DNA of 64,000 nt from Streptomyces sp. NBC_00490 (GCF_036013645.1 NZ_CP107869.1:4154001-4218000), one strand, 5' to 3'. Positions 27,022-36,778 are shown, numbered from the stretch's first letter. Notes: generated by a model not told the origin, from the sequence alone. A program made the numbers and translations.

Positions 27022-27831
27022 ATGCCCGTGAACCCCATACGCACGCGCCGCTGGAAGTCCCTGGCGCTCACCGTCTCAGCCGTGCTCGTCGGCTTCACCG
27101 CCCCCGTGGTGGCCTCGTCCCCGGCGGCGGCCACCACGACGGCGTACGACGCGACGTACTACAAGAACGCGATCGGCAAGACCGGGACGAGCCTGAAGTC
27201 CTCGCTGCACACGATCATCAGCAGCCAGTCGAAGATCTCGTACTCCGCGGTCTGGGACGCGCTCAAGGTCGCCGACCAGGACCCGAACAACACCAGCAAC
27301 GTCCTCCTGCTGTACAGCGGTGCCTCGCGCAGCAAGTCCCTCAACGGCGGTGACGTCGGCGACTGGAACCGCGAGCACACCTGGGCCAAGTCCCACGGCG
27401 ACTTCGGCGAGGTCACCGGTCCCGGCACGGACCTGCACCACCTGCGCGCCTGCGACGTGACGATCAACAGCACCCGCGGCAACCTGGACTTCGACAACGG
27501 CGGCAGCACCGTCACCAACGGCGGCGGCAGCACGGTCGACTCGGACTCCTTCGCGCCGCGCGCCGCGGACCGGGGCGACGTGGCCCGCATGATCCTCTAC
27601 ATGGCCGTGCGCTACGAGGGTGACGACGGCTTCGCCGACCTGGAGCCCAACGAGAAGGTCGGCAACGGCTCCAACCCCTACATGGGCAAGCTGGCCGTCC
27701 TCAAGGCGTGGAACGAGGCGGACCCGCCGAGCGCCTTCGAAGAGCGGCGCAACCAGGTCATCTACGACACGTACCAGCACAACCGCAACCCGTTCATCGA
27801 CCACCCGGAGTGGGTCGAGGCGATCTGGTAG
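27022..27831 (+). CDS. Secreted endonuclease I-family nuclease
   Basis: 269 residues. Sec signal: KSLALTVSAVLVGFTAPVVA, cleaved near PAAATT. The beta-beta-alpha-metal nuclease core is visible as DWNREHTWAKSHG and TDLHHLRACDVTINSTRGN, and the closing motif is NRNPFIDHPEWVEAIW, all typical of the EndA/NucM endonuclease I group. It should degrade extracellular DNA (and perhaps RNA) non-specifically, releasing nucleotides and phosphate. ATG at 27022. The gene stands alone downstream of a terminator and is convergent with the TPP-enzyme operon. Confidence 0.92.
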   Translation: MPVNPIRTRRWKSLALTVSAVLVGFTAPVVASSPAAATTTAYDATYYKNAIGKTGTSLKSSLHTIISSQSKISYSAVWDALKVADQDPNNTSNVLLLYSGASRSKSLNGGDVGDWNREHTWAKSHGDFGEVTGPGTDLHHLRACDVTINSTRGNLDFDNGGSTVTNGGGSTVDSDSFAPRAADRGDVARMILYMAVRYEGDDGFADLEPNEKVGNGSNPYMGKLAVLKAWNEADPPSAFEERRNQVIYDTYQHNRNPFIDHPEWVEAIW

Positions 27832-27970
27832 CAGCGCGGTCGCCGACCGTACGCCCGTACCGCCGGGGCCCCACACCCGCGGTACGGGTCGCCGCCTCCG
27901 TGACCCACCTGGTCTGCCAGGCGGTCGCGGGGGCGGCTGTGGTACGTCAACTCCCCCGGCGCACCGGCTC

Positions 27971-29659
27971 TCAGCTCTCCAGGTGCGTCGGCGCGAACAT
28001 CCGCAGCACCGCCGGAAGCACGACCACCGAAGGCCCCGGCTCCCCCAGCGCCTTCGCCAGGTCCGCCTCCAGCGTCTGAGGCGAGGTCCGCACCCCCGGC
28101 ACCCCGAACGACTCGGCCAGCGCCACATAGTCCGGCCGCGTCAGCTCGGTCGCCGTCGCCTCGCCGAACGCGTCGGTCATGTACTCGCGCAGGATGCCGT
28201 AGCCGCCGTCGTCGACGATCAGCCACGTCACGTTCAGGTCGTACTGCCGTGCCGTCGCCAGTTCGGCGATCGAGTACAGCGCCCCTCCGTCGCCGGACAC
28301 CGCGAGGACCGGCCGTGTCGGGTCCGCGACCGCCCCGCCGAGCGCCGCCGGGAAGCCGTAGCCGAGGCCGCCGGCGCCCTGGGCGGAGTGCATGTGGTTG
28401 GGGCCCTTGGCGTCGAAGGCCGACCAGGCCCAGTACGCGAGGATGGTCATGTCCCAGAAGGACGGGGAGTCGGCGGGCAGCGCCCTGCGGACGGCGGCCA
28501 ACACGTCCTGTTCCAGGGTGAGTTCCTGGGACCCGAGCCGCTCGGCGACCTTCGCGAGCACCTCGCGCACCCGCTCCGGGGCCTTCGCGTCCTCCCGCAC
28601 GGACACCGTCTCCAGCAGCGCCTGCAGGGCGAGCCGTGCGTCCGCGTGGATGCCCAGCGCCGGATGGTTCGACTCCAGCTTGCCGAGGTCCGCCTCGATC
28701 TGGACGACCCGGCCGCGCGGCTTGAACGTGTGGTAGTTCGAGGAGAGTTCACCGAGTCCGGAACCGACGACCAGGAGGACGTCCGCGTCCTCGAGGAAGT
28801 CGGTCGTGTGCCGGTCCTCGATCCAGGACTGGAGCGACAGCGGATGCTTCCACGGGAACGCGCCCTTGCCGCCGGGAGTGGTGACCACGGGCGCCTGCAC
28901 CATCTCAGCGAGCTGCTTCAGCTTGCCGGACGCGTCCGCCCGTACGACTCCCCCGCCCGCGATGATCGCCGGGCGCTCGGCGCGGGACAGCAGGTCGGCC
29001 GCCACAGCGGTCAGTTCGGGGCGCGGCGGCAGTTCCTCGGGGAAGGCGTCGCCGCCCGTCACCACCGGGATCGACGTCTCGGCGAGCAGCACGTCCTGCG
29101 GGATCTCCACCCACACCGGGCCGTGCGGGGCGGTCAGCGCCGACTTCCAGGCCGCCTCGATCGCGGAGGGGATCTGGGACTGGGTGCGCACGGTGTGGAC
29201 CGACTTCACCACTCCGCGGAACGAGGCGGACTGGTCGGGGAGTTCGTGGAGGTAGCCGTGGCGGCCGCCGCCCAGCCCCGCGGAGGGGATCTGGCTGCTG
29301 ATCGCCAGCACGGGCGCGGAGGCGGCCGCCGCCTCCTGGAGCGCGGCCAGGGACGTCAGCGCCCCCGGCCCCGTCGACAGCAGCAGCGGTGCCGCCTCGC
29401 CGGTGATCCGGCCGTACGCGTCCGCCGCGAACCCGGCGTTGTTCTCCACCCGCAGTCCGATGTACCGCAGGTCGGAGCGGCGCAGGGCGTCGAACATGCC
29501 CAGCGCGTGCTGGCCGGGCAGTCCGAACACGGTCGTCGTGCCGAGCGCGGCGAGCGTCTCCACGACCAGGTCTCCGCCGTTGCGGCCGGGAGGAGGGTTG
29601 AGAGCAGCGGAAGTCTGCGCCTCCGTCGGGCGGAGCACCAGGTCGTGGTCGTGGGTCAC
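27971..29659 (-). CDS. TPP-dependent enzyme, acetolactate-synthase-like; candidate 2-ketoarginine decarboxylase
   Basis: 562 residues. The N-terminal TPP-pyrimidine domain carries the activating Glu ([19 protein letters not shown]). A central domain follows, then the C-terminal pyrophosphate domain with [20 protein letters not shown] leading to VDDGGYG, where most relatives have NN. GTG start at 29657-29659 overlaps the ureohydrolase stop (GTGA), so the two are translationally coupled. True acetolactate synthases sit with ilvN/ilvC, absent here. In Pseudomonas a similar TPP enzyme (AruI) decarboxylates 2-ketoarginine ahead of guanidinobutyrase. The neighbouring ureohydrolase makes that role attractive, but it is inference. 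The clavam enzyme CeaS is another TPP relative found near a ureohydrolase. Confidence 0.8.
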   Translation of the reverse strand: MTHDHDLVLRPTEAQTSAALNPPPGRNGGDLVVETLAALGTTTVFGLPGQHALGMFDALRRSDLRYIGLRVENNAGFAADAYGRITGEAAPLLLSTGPGALTSLAALQEAAAASAPVLAISSQIPSAGLGGGRHGYLHELPDQSASFRGVVKSVHTVRTQSQIPSAIEAAWKSALTAPHGPVWVEIPQDVLLAETSIPVVTGGDAFPEELPPRPELTAVAADLLSRAERPAIIAGGGVVRADASGKLKQLAEMVQAPVVTTPGGKGAFPWKHPLSLQSWIEDRHTTDFLEDADVLLVVGSGLGELSSNYHTFKPRGRVVQIEADLGKLESNHPALGIHADARLALQALLETVSVREDAKAPERVREVLAKVAERLGSQELTLEQDVLAAVRRALPADSPSFWDMTILAYWAWSAFDAKGPNHMHSAQGAGGLGYGFPAALGGAVADPTRPVLAVSGDGGALYSIAELATARQYDLNVTWLIVDDGGYGILREYMTDAFGEATATELTRPDYVALAESFGVPGVRTSPQTLEADLAKALGEPGPSVVVLPAVLRMFAPTHLES

Positions 29660-30636
29660 TTCGCTTCCGAGTCCTTCCGGGCCGCCGCGATCTGCCGGGA
29701 CATGATCGTGGTCAGTTCGTACGCCGTGTGGGACGCGGCCACCGACGTGATCTCCGCGTGATCGTACGCGGGGGCCACCTCGACGACGTCCGCCGAGACC
29801 AGGTTGCAGGACGCGAGTCCGCGCAGGATCTCCAGGAGCTCGCGGGAGGTCATGCCGCCGGCCTCGGGCGTGCCGGTGCCGGGCGCGTGGGCCGGGTCCA
29901 GGCAGTCGATGTCGATGGAGATGTAGAGGGGACGGTCGCCGATGCGCTGACGCAGCTGGTCGGCGATCTCGTCCACTCCGCGCCGCATGACGTCCGCGGA
30001 CGTCACGATGCCGAAGCCGAGCTTCTCGTCGTCGGTGAGGTCCTGCTTGCCGTACAGCGGACCGCGGGTACCGACGTGGGAGAGGGCCTCGGTGTCGAGG
30101 ATCCCCTCCTCCACGGCCCGGCGGAACGGCGTCCCGTGCGTGTACTCGGCGCCGAAGTAGGTGTCCCAGGTGTCGAGGTGCGCGTCGAAGTGCAGCAGCG
30201 CCACCGGACCGTGCTTCCTGGCGACCGAGCGCAGCAGGGGCAGCGCGATGGTGTGGTCGCCGCCCAGGGTCAGGAGCCGCGCGCCGGTGCCGAGGAGATC
30301 GTCCGCGGCGGCCTCGATCGTCTCAACGGCCTCGTGGATGTTGAACGGGTTCACCGCGATGTCGCCGCCGTCCGCCACCTGCGCCAGCGCGAAGGGGGAG
30401 GCGTCCTGCGCCGGGTTGTAGGGGCGCAGCAGCCGGGACGCCTCGCGGATCGCGTTGCCGCCGAAGCGGGCGCCCGGCCGGTAGGAGACGCCCGAGTCGA
30501 ACGGCACGCCCACCACGGCGACATCGGCGCGGCCGACCTCGTCGAGGCGGGGCAGCCGGGCGAAGGTCGCGGGTCCGGCGTACCGCGGGACGCGGGAGGA
30601 GTCGACGGGGCCGCGGGGCGTCTCGTTGCTGCTCAT
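29656..30636 (-). CDS. speB: Agmatinase/guanidinobutyrase-type ureohydrolase
   Basis: 326 residues of the arginase/agmatinase family. Manganese ligands are visible in [21 protein letters not shown] and [19 protein letters not shown]. These enzymes hydrolyse a guanidino group to urea and an amine in the cytoplasm. The SRxxxGARFGG-type substrate loop ([10 protein letters not shown]) suits agmatinase or guanidinobutyrase rather than arginase; the exact substrate is open. ATG at 30634-30636 with GAAGG upstream. It lies between the symporter gene (66 bp gap) and the TPP gene (4-bp overlap), so substrate uptake, urea release and 2-oxoacid handling appear to be one operon. Confidence 0.88.
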   Translation of the reverse strand: MSSNETPRGPVDSSRVPRYAGPATFARLPRLDEVGRADVAVVGVPFDSGVSYRPGARFGGNAIREASRLLRPYNPAQDASPFALAQVADGGDIAVNPFNIHEAVETIEAAADDLLGTGARLLTLGGDHTIALPLLRSVARKHGPVALLHFDAHLDTWDTYFGAEYTHGTPFRRAVEEGILDTEALSHVGTRGPLYGKQDLTDDEKLGFGIVTSADVMRRGVDEIADQLRQRIGDRPLYISIDIDCLDPAHAPGTGTPEAGGMTSRELLEILRGLASCNLVSADVVEVAPAYDHAEITSVAASHTAYELTTIMSRQIAAARKDSEAK

Positions 30637-30702
30637 GGGGTACTGCCTTCTTTCCTACGCTTCATCGCGTATGACGGCGTTTGTCTGCGCTTGTCTACGA
30701 CT

Positions 30703-32160
30703 CTACTGGGGAGCCGGGACCGGTTCGGACACGAGTTCGGGGGCGCCGCGACCGGCGAGACGCTCGCGCCAGGCTTCGAGTACGGCGGCGTCGGTCGCCG
30801 GCGTCGCCAGGGACACGACGACGTAGGCGGCCAGCGACAACAGCAGGCCGTAGTAGACGGGCTCGTTGGCGAGGATGCCGTAGCCCGCCATCAGAGCGAT
30901 GACCGCGAGCCCGCCGACGACGACCGAGGCGAGGGCGCCGTGCACCGTGCCGCGCTTCCACAGCAGCCCGCCGAGGATCGGGACGAGGAGACCGCCGACG
31001 AGCAGGTTGTACGCCACCGTCAGCGCCTCGACGACGTTGTCGATGGCGATGGCCGTACCGATGACGGCGAGGCCCATGATCAGGATGAAGGCGCGGTTGC
31101 CGCGCACTTCGTCACGCTCGCCGGAGGCGGCCTTCCCCCGCAGCCGGGACCAGATGTCGTTGTTGGCCACGGTCGCGCAGGCGATCAGCGCGCCGGAGGA
31201 GGTCGACATGACGGCGGCGAGCGCGGCGGCGAGCACCAGTCCCCGCACACCGACCGGGAGTTCGTCCTTGACGATGGTCGCGAAGGCGTCGTCCGCATTC
31301 GCCAGGTTCGGGTAGAGCACCTTGGCCGCGGTGCCGATGACGGCGCCGGCGAGGGCGTAGACGAGACAGTAGGTGCCCGCGACCGTGCCGCCCCACTTGG
31401 CCGTCCGGTCGCCGCGGGCGGTGAAGACGCGCTGCCAGATGTCCTGCCCGATGAGCATGCCGAAGGTGTAGATCAGCACGTAGGTGAAGATCGTCTCGCC
31501 GCCGATGCCCAGCGGGTCGAAGTACCCGGTGGGGAGCTTCGCCTTCATCTCACTGAAGCCGCCCGCCTTGACGACCGCGATGGGCAGCAGGAGCAGGAGC
31601 ACGCCGATGGTCTTCACCACGAACTGCACCATGTCCGTGAGGGTGATCGACCACATGCCGCCGAGCGTCGAGTAGGCCACGACGATCGAGCCGCCGAGGA
31701 CGATCGCGACGGTCCGGTTCACGTCGAAGAGGACGTCGAAGATCGTGGCGTACGCGATGGTCGAGGTGACCGCGAGCATGAGGGTGTACGCCCACATCAC
31801 CACGCCGGAGATGACGCCGGCCCGGCCGCCGTAGCGCAGGTCGAGCATCTCGGAGACGGTGTAGACCTTGAGGCGGGCGATGCGCGCGGAGAAGAAGACG
31901 GAGAGGGCGAGGAGCCCGAGGCCGATGGTGAAGACCATCCAGGCGCCGGACAGTCCGTACCGGTAGCCCAGCCCCACGCCACCGATGGTGGAGGCGCCGC
32001 CGAGGACGATGGCGGCCATGGTCCCGGAGTACATCGCGGGCCCGAGCCGCCGCCCGGCGACGAGGAACTCGCTCTTGGACTTGGCGCGGCGCATGCCCCA
32101 CCAGCCCATGGCCAGCATGCCGGCCAGGTAGATGACGATCACTGTGTAGTCGACGGCCAC
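30703..32160 (-). CDS. Sodium:solute symporter (SSS family)
   Basis: 485 residues from GTG 32160, which follows GGAGGGCCCT; an upstream frame extension is shadow. About 13 helices with SSS landmarks: the unwound first core helix region GPAMYSGTMAAIVLGGASTIGG, TVSEMLDLRYG, and DMVQFVVKTIGVLLLLLP. It imports an organic solute with sodium. The immediate downstream ureohydrolase and TPP enzyme suggest a guanidino compound or related amine or acid, but specificity cannot be read. It is divergent from the PucR regulator gene, 122 bp away, which is the likely controller. Confidence 0.9.
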   Translation of the reverse strand: MAVDYTVIVIYLAGMLAMGWWGMRRAKSKSEFLVAGRRLGPAMYSGTMAAIVLGGASTIGGVGLGYRYGLSGAWMVFTIGLGLLALSVFFSARIARLKVYTVSEMLDLRYGGRAGVISGVVMWAYTLMLAVTSTIAYATIFDVLFDVNRTVAIVLGGSIVVAYSTLGGMWSITLTDMVQFVVKTIGVLLLLLPIAVVKAGGFSEMKAKLPTGYFDPLGIGGETIFTYVLIYTFGMLIGQDIWQRVFTARGDRTAKWGGTVAGTYCLVYALAGAVIGTAAKVLYPNLANADDAFATIVKDELPVGVRGLVLAAALAAVMSTSSGALIACATVANNDIWSRLRGKAASGERDEVRGNRAFILIMGLAVIGTAIAIDNVVEALTVAYNLLVGGLLVPILGGLLWKRGTVHGALASVVVGGLAVIALMAGYGILANEPVYYGLLLSLAAYVVVSLATPATDAAVLEAWRERLAGRGAPELVSEPVPAPQ

Positions 32161-32282
32161 AGGGCCCTCCTTCGCGCGTTCTCGCCGGCGGGTGTCGAGC
32201 ACTGACACTAGGTGGCCGGAAAGCGGCCGCGAAGTGTAGGTTTCATCCATTCCAGCCGCGCCGAATGGAGGAAATGCACACC

Positions 32283-34070
32283 ATGCCGGATCCCTCCGTT
32301 CCGCCCACTCCCCCCGTGCCCCTCGCGGCTCTCCTGGCCCGTGAGGACCTGGCCCTGCGGCAGATCGCGGGCCCCTCCGATCCCGCCACGGTGATCCACT
32401 GGGCGCACACCTCGGAGATGGCGGACCCGTATCCCTATCTGCTGGGCGGCGAGCTGCTGCTGACGGCCGGCGTCCACGTCCCGGAGGCGGCGGGCTCGGG
32501 GGCCTACTTCGACGACTACGTCTCCCGGATCGTGGCGGCGGGCGGCGCGGCCCTCGGTTTCGGTGTCGCCCCGGTCCACGACACGGTGCCGCGGGCGCTG
32601 GTGGAGGCCTGCAACGCGTACGAGCTGCCGCTCATCGAGGTCCCGCCCCGGACCACGTTCTCCGGTGTGGCCCGCGCGGTCTGGCAGCTCATGGCCCAGG
32701 CCCGCCTCGCCGAACTGCGCCGCGTGACGGAGGCCCAGCAGAGCCTGGCGGCGGCCGCCTCCCGACCGGACCCGGTGCCCGCGGTGCTGCGGCAACTGGC
32801 CCAGCGGGTGAGCGGCCGGGCGGTGCTGTACGGACCGGAGGGGACCGAACTGGCGGCGGCGGGACGGGAGCCGGGGGGTGCGGTGCCCGGGGCTCTGGCA
32901 GAGCTGGCGGGGGTCGTACGGCCGGTGGCGGCGCGCGGGACAGGCTTCTCGCCCTCGCGGACGGACGGCCCGGCAACATCGGCGAGCCCGGCCACCGGAC
33001 GGCCAGGGACGGCGGGCCGGGCAGGTACCTCGCCGTCTCGGACAGACGGCCCGGCGGCACGGGCGGGTGGCCCGGCAGCATCGGTGGGCCCGGCAACGGA
33101 ACGGCCGGGGGAGCTCGCCGACGCGCCGAGCTCCCGGCCGGCCGGCGGGCCCGCTCGCGGCGCCGACCGGACCGGCTCCGGCTCGCCCGCGACCACCGGC
33201 CGCCTCACCCGCAGACCCGCCCCGCCCACCGTCGACGCCCCGCCCTCGCCCACCAGCCGCCCCGCCCCCACCTCCGCCACCGACACCGTCGCCGGGACCC
33301 ACCTCGCCGCCTACGCCCTCGGTGCCGGGCAGGGGTTCGTGCTCGGGGTCGCCTCGCCCGAGGGCGTTCCCGGGGACCACACCATCGCCTCCGTCGCCGC
33401 CGTCCTGCTGTCCCTGCTCACCGGCGAGCACCAGAGCGGTTCGGGGGCGGCGCGGTCGTCCGCGCTGGTACGGCTGCTGCTGGGCGCCCCGCCACAGGAG
33501 GTGGCCGTGCTGCTGGGGGCCGAGCGGTGGGTCGTCGTGCACGCCCGTCCCGACGCGCACGCGCCCGACGCCGTCGCCGCCTCCGCGCTGGGCGCCGCGC
33601 TCGGCTCGCCGCTCGTCGACCTCGCGCGGGACGTCGTACGCGTCCTCGTCCCGGCCGACCGCGAGGCACAGCCGCAGCCCGGCTGGACCCTGGGCGTCAG
33701 CGCGCCGGTGAGCCCGCCCGAGTGGCCGGTCGCGGACACCCAGGCCGCCCGTGCCCTCGCCCGCGCCCGGGCGACCCGCAGCGCACTGGTCCGCCACGAC
33801 CCCCGCCCCGGCCTGAGCGCCCTCGTCCCGGCCGACGAGGCCGAGGCACACGCGCGTGCCCTCCTCGCACCCATCGCGGACACCCCGGCCCTCACCGACA
33901 CCCTGCGCACCTGGCTGTCCCTGCACGGCAGTTGGGACCGCACCGCCGTGGCGCTGGCCGTGCACCGCAACACCGTCCGCCAACGCGTCGCCCGCTGCGC
34001 GTCCCTGCTGGACACGGACCTGGACGACCCCGACGTACGCATGGAGTTGTGGTTCGCGCTGCGGCAGTGA
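32283..34070 (+). CDS. PucR-family transcriptional regulator with low-complexity insert
   Basis: 595 residues from ATG 32283, 11 bases after GGAGG; ATGs at 32265 and 32274 overlap that site and are less likely. The N-terminal PucR domain (PLAALLAREDLALRQIAG to about residue 150) is a ligand-sensing module. The C-terminal HTH_30 is LRTWLSLHGSWDRTAVALAVHRNTVRQRV. Between them residues ~215-330 are S/P/G/A/R-rich, including a near-perfect 27-residue duplication beginning SPSRTDGPA. PucR proteins respond to purine or amino-acid breakdown products; this one probably controls the divergent symporter-ureohydrolase-TPP operon. Confidence 0.88.
   Translation: MPDPSVPPTPPVPLAALLAREDLALRQIAGPSDPATVIHWAHTSEMADPYPYLLGGELLLTAGVHVPEAAGSGAYFDDYVSRIVAAGGAALGFGVAPVHDTVPRALVEACNAYELPLIEVPPRTTFSGVARAVWQLMAQARLAELRRVTEAQQSLAAAASRPDPVPAVLRQLAQRVSGRAVLYGPEGTELAAAGREPGGAVPGALAELAGVVRPVAARGTGFSPSRTDGPATSASPATGRPGTAGRAGTSPSRTDGPAARAGGPAASVGPATERPGELADAPSSRPAGGPARGADRTGSGSPATTGRLTRRPAPPTVDAPPSPTSRPAPTSATDTVAGTHLAAYALGAGQGFVLGVASPEGVPGDHTIASVAAVLLSLLTGEHQSGSGAARSSALVRLLLGAPPQEVAVLLGAERWVVVHARPDAHAPDAVAASALGAALGSPLVDLARDVVRVLVPADREAQPQPGWTLGVSAPVSPPEWPVADTQAARALARARATRSALVRHDPRPGLSALVPADEAEAHARALLAPIADTPALTDTLRTWLSLHGSWDRTAVALAVHRNTVRQRVARCASLLDTDLDDPDVRMELWFALRQ
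32949..33110 (+). repeat. 81-bp in-frame tandem duplication inside the PucR gene
   Basis: The unit starting TCGCCCTCGCGG at 32949 recurs as TCGCCGTCTCGG at 33030. Each encodes 27 residues beginning SPSRTDGPA and ending with PG/T-rich sequence. The copies have diverged but keep frame and length. Confidence 0.65.
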
Positions 34071-34132
34071 CCCGCGTCCCAGCGTCCGGTACACCGGGCA
34101 CGCCGACAGCCGCCTGCCTCACAATGGACACC

Positions 34133-34921
34133 ATGCCGATACCCGGGACCCCCAGCCGCGCCGAGCTCGTCGACCACCTCGTACGGACCCGCATCGCGGG
34201 CGATGTCGCGACGCCCCGCGAGAACAACCTCTCCCACTACCGCCAGCTGGCGAACGGCGTCCGCAACTTCTGGCTCGGCCTGGAGCTCGGCGACCGCTGG
34301 ACCGACGAGCAGGACGTGCTCGCGGTGATGGCGGAGCGGGTGGGTGTCAACGACGACCCGGAGTACCGGTACGGCCAGGACACCATCGACCCCGAGCTGA
34401 CCGTGGACGGCCTCGACCGCATGGCGGCCCGGCTGCGCAAGGCCGCCGACGGGCAGCAGCGCGTCCTGTTCGCCACCGGCCACCCGGGCGGCCTCCTTGA
34501 GGTGCACCACTCCACCGCCGCCGCGCTGCGGGCCGCCGGCTGCGAGATCGTCGTCATCCCGGAGGGGCTCCAGACGGACGAGGGCTACGTCGTGCAGTTC
34601 GCGGACGTGGCGGTCCTGGAGCACGGCGCGACGCTCTGGCACACCCACTCCGGCGAGCCGATGAAGGCGATCCTCACCGGACTGGTGCGCGAGGGCCGTC
34701 CGCTGCCGGACCTGGTCGTCGCGGACCACGGGTGGGCGGGCTACGCCGGCCAGCACGGCGTCGACTCCGTCGGTTACGCCGACTGCAACGACCCGGCGCT
34801 CTTCCTCGCCGAGGCCGAGGGCACCGTCCAGGTGACGGTCCCCCTCGACGACCACGTCATCAGCCCCCGCTACTACGACCCGCTCACGGCGTACCTTCTG
34901 GCGGAGGCGGGCCTGGCGTAG
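34133..34921 (+). CDS. Conserved phosphatase-annotated protein of uncertain function
   Basis: 262 residues from ATG 34133 (ATG 34124 is an alternative three codons upstream; neither has a strong ribosome binding site). Conserved-looking blocks are RENNLSHYRQLANGVRNFW, LFATGHPGGLLEVHH, VVADHGWAGYAGQHG and GYADCNDPALFLAEAEG. Actinobacterial relatives are, from memory, annotated simply as phosphatase; I see no HAD, PTP or metallophosphatase motif that would prove it. The DHGWAG block may be catalytic. It is not clearly in an operon with pucR (62 bp gap) and its end overlaps the convergent cation-efflux gene by 38 bp. Confidence 0.65.
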   Translation: MPIPGTPSRAELVDHLVRTRIAGDVATPRENNLSHYRQLANGVRNFWLGLELGDRWTDEQDVLAVMAERVGVNDDPEYRYGQDTIDPELTVDGLDRMAARLRKAADGQQRVLFATGHPGGLLEVHHSTAAALRAAGCEIVVIPEGLQTDEGYVVQFADVAVLEHGATLWHTHSGEPMKAILTGLVREGRPLPDLVVADHGWAGYAGQHGVDSVGYADCNDPALFLAEAEGTVQVTVPLDDHVISPRYYDPLTAYLLAEAGLA

Positions 34922-35864
34922 GCGTCGGGTCCAGATACACCCGGCTCACCCCGGGGAACACCGCCCGCAGCCGCTGCTCGGCCCGCTCGCAGGCCCACTC
35001 GATCTCGGCCGCCGTGGAGACGTCCCGGAAGTCCACCTTGGCGGCGACGAGGGCCTCGCGCGGACCCTGCACCAGGGTCGTCAGTTCGAGTACGGCCTCG
35101 ATCTCCGCCACGGCCAGCAGCTCGGCCCGGATCCGCTCCCGCATCGGCCCGGGCAGCGGCCGGCCGATCAGGAGCTCGGCGTTGGAGCGGCCGAGGACCC
35201 ACGCCACCCAGAGCAGCAGCAGACCGATGAGCAGCGAGGCGATGCCGTCCCAGACGCCGGAGCCGGTGAGCTGGCCGCCGAGCAGTCCGCCGGCGGCGAG
35301 GACGAGTCCGATGAGCGCGGCGGAGTCCTCGAGGACCACGGCCTTCACCGCGGTGTCGGGGGTGTGCCGCAGATAGGTCTTCATGGGCGCCCGGAAGCGG
35401 GCCGCCTCGCCGCGCGCCTGCTTCAGCCCGGTGCGCAGCGAGTAGCCCTCCAGCAGGAAGGCGACGCCCAGGACGATGTACGACACGAGCGGGTCGCCGA
35501 GTTCCTCGCCCGCGACGAGGGTGTGGATCCCGTCGTAGAGCGAGAAGACCGCGCCGCCGACGAAGGTGGCGACGGCGGCGAGCATCGCCCAGATGTACCG
35601 CTCGGGCCCGTAGCCCAGCGGATGGTCCTCGTCGGCGGGTTTCTCGCTCCGTTTGAGGGCGGTGAGGAGCAGTACCTCGGTGACGGTGTCGGCGACCGAG
35701 TGGGCCGCTTCCGACAGCATCGCGCTCGATCCGCTGATGACACCGGCCACGGCCTTGGCGACCGCGATCCCGAGGTTGGCGACGGCGGCGACGACGACCG
35801 TGAAGGTCGACTCGCCGCCGCCGTGCTGATCCGCTGAGTCCACTGGGTCCGCTGCTTGCGCCAT
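34884..35864 (-). CDS. Cation diffusion facilitator (CDF) metal efflux protein
   Basis: 326 residues from ATG 35864, preceded by GAGGGG. Six hydrophobic helices carry the two-histidine/aspartate transport-site logic: LSEAAHSVADTVTEVLLL in helix 2 and VVLEDSAALIGLVL in helix 5. A cytoplasmic dimerisation domain ends the protein (PMRERIRAELLAVAEIEAV). Family members export Zn, Fe, Mn or Co/Ni in exchange for protons; the HP-LG-Y-GPERYIW loop is typical, and metal choice is unknown. The tail overlaps the phosphatase-like gene (convergent). Confidence 0.9.
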   Translation of the reverse strand: MAQAADPVDSADQHGGGESTFTVVVAAVANLGIAVAKAVAGVISGSSAMLSEAAHSVADTVTEVLLLTALKRSEKPADEDHPLGYGPERYIWAMLAAVATFVGGAVFSLYDGIHTLVAGEELGDPLVSYIVLGVAFLLEGYSLRTGLKQARGEAARFRAPMKTYLRHTPDTAVKAVVLEDSAALIGLVLAAGGLLGGQLTGSGVWDGIASLLIGLLLLWVAWVLGRSNAELLIGRPLPGPMRERIRAELLAVAEIEAVLELTTLVQGPREALVAAKVDFRDVSTAAEIEWACERAEQRLRAVFPGVSRVYLDPTPTPGPPPPEGTP

Positions 35865-35895
35865 GCCCCTCAGTGTCACCGATCGATGTGGCCGA

Positions 35896-36768
35896 TCAGT
35901 GCCGGCGGGGTGCGCGGACGACGCCTTCCTGGATCACCGAGATGGCGAGCCGTCCGTCCTGTGTGTAGATGCGGGCCTGGCCGAGACCGCGGCCGCCGTA
36001 CGCGGACGGCGACTCCTGGTCGTACAGGAGCCACTCGTCGGCGCGGAAGGGCCGGTGGAACCACATCGCGTGGTCGAGGGAGGCGCCCACGACGTCGTTG
36101 ACCGCCCAGCCGCCGCGGCCGTGCGCGAGCAGGACCGAGTCGAGGAGGGTCATGTCGGAGACGTAGGTGGCGAGGACGACGTGCAGCAGCGGGTCGTCGG
36201 CGAGCTTGCCGTTGGTGCGGAACCAGACCTGGGAGTGCGGCTCGCGGGGCTCGCCGAAGCGGCCGTAGGGCGGCTCGTCGACGTAGCGCAGGTCGATCGC
36301 CTCGCGGGCCTCGAGGAACCTCTCGATGACGTCCGGGGCGATGTGGTCGTAGCCGCGCAGCCGCTCCTGCGAGGTGGGCAGGGTGGCCGGGTCGGGGGCG
36401 GCCGGGGTCGGGGTCTGGTGGTCGAAGCCTTCCTCGTACTTCTGGAAGGACGCCGACAGGGCGAATATGGGCTGCCCGTGCTGCACCGCGACCACGCGGC
36501 GGGTGGTGAAGGAGCGGCCGTCGTTCATGCGGTCGACCGTGTACACGATGGGCGCGCCCGGGTCCCCCATGCGCAGGAAGTACGCGTGGAGGGAGTGGGC
36601 GAGGCGGTCCTCGGGGACCGTCCGCCCCGCGGCGACGAGCGCCTGCGCCGCGACCTGCCCGCCGAAGACACGGGGGACGATGGCGGGCCGGGACCGGCCG
36701 CGGAAGATGTTCTCCTCGATCTGCTCCAGGTCGAGCAGATCGAGGAGATCCTGTAGTGCCTGACTCAT
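35896..36768 (-). CDS. tesB: Acyl-CoA thioesterase II
   Basis: 290 residues forming the double hot-dog fold of TesB. Landmarks: N-terminal LLDLLDLEQIEENIFRGRS, GGQVAAQALVAAGRTVPEDR, HSLHAYFLRMGDPGAPIVYTV, and the C-terminal catalytic region ASLDHAMWFHRPFRADEWLLYDQESPSA. It hydrolyses medium or long acyl-CoAs to free acid and CoA. ATG at 36766-36768. A 14-bp dyad lies just upstream, and an acyl-CoA dehydrogenase gene precedes it on the same strand by 35 bp, so both probably belong to one fatty-acid-degradation unit. Confidence 0.93.
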   Translation of the reverse strand: MSQALQDLLDLLDLEQIEENIFRGRSRPAIVPRVFGGQVAAQALVAAGRTVPEDRLAHSLHAYFLRMGDPGAPIVYTVDRMNDGRSFTTRRVVAVQHGQPIFALSASFQKYEEGFDHQTPTPAAPDPATLPTSQERLRGYDHIAPDVIERFLEAREAIDLRYVDEPPYGRFGEPREPHSQVWFRTNGKLADDPLLHVVLATYVSDMTLLDSVLLAHGRGGWAVNDVVGASLDHAMWFHRPFRADEWLLYDQESPSAYGGRGLGQARIYTQDGRLAISVIQEGVVRAPRRH

Positions 36769-36778
36769 GCAGTCATTT

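Noticed and set aside
27971..29659. True acetolactate synthase (ilvB) for the TPP enzyme
   Set aside because: No ilvN or ilvC alongside; operon with ureohydrolase and symporter, and the GDG motif ends in VDDGG rather than NN.
30681..30961. Small frames between and across the ureohydrolase and symporter genes
   Set aside because: Antisense or out-of-frame shadows; no ribosome binding site and arginine-rich products.
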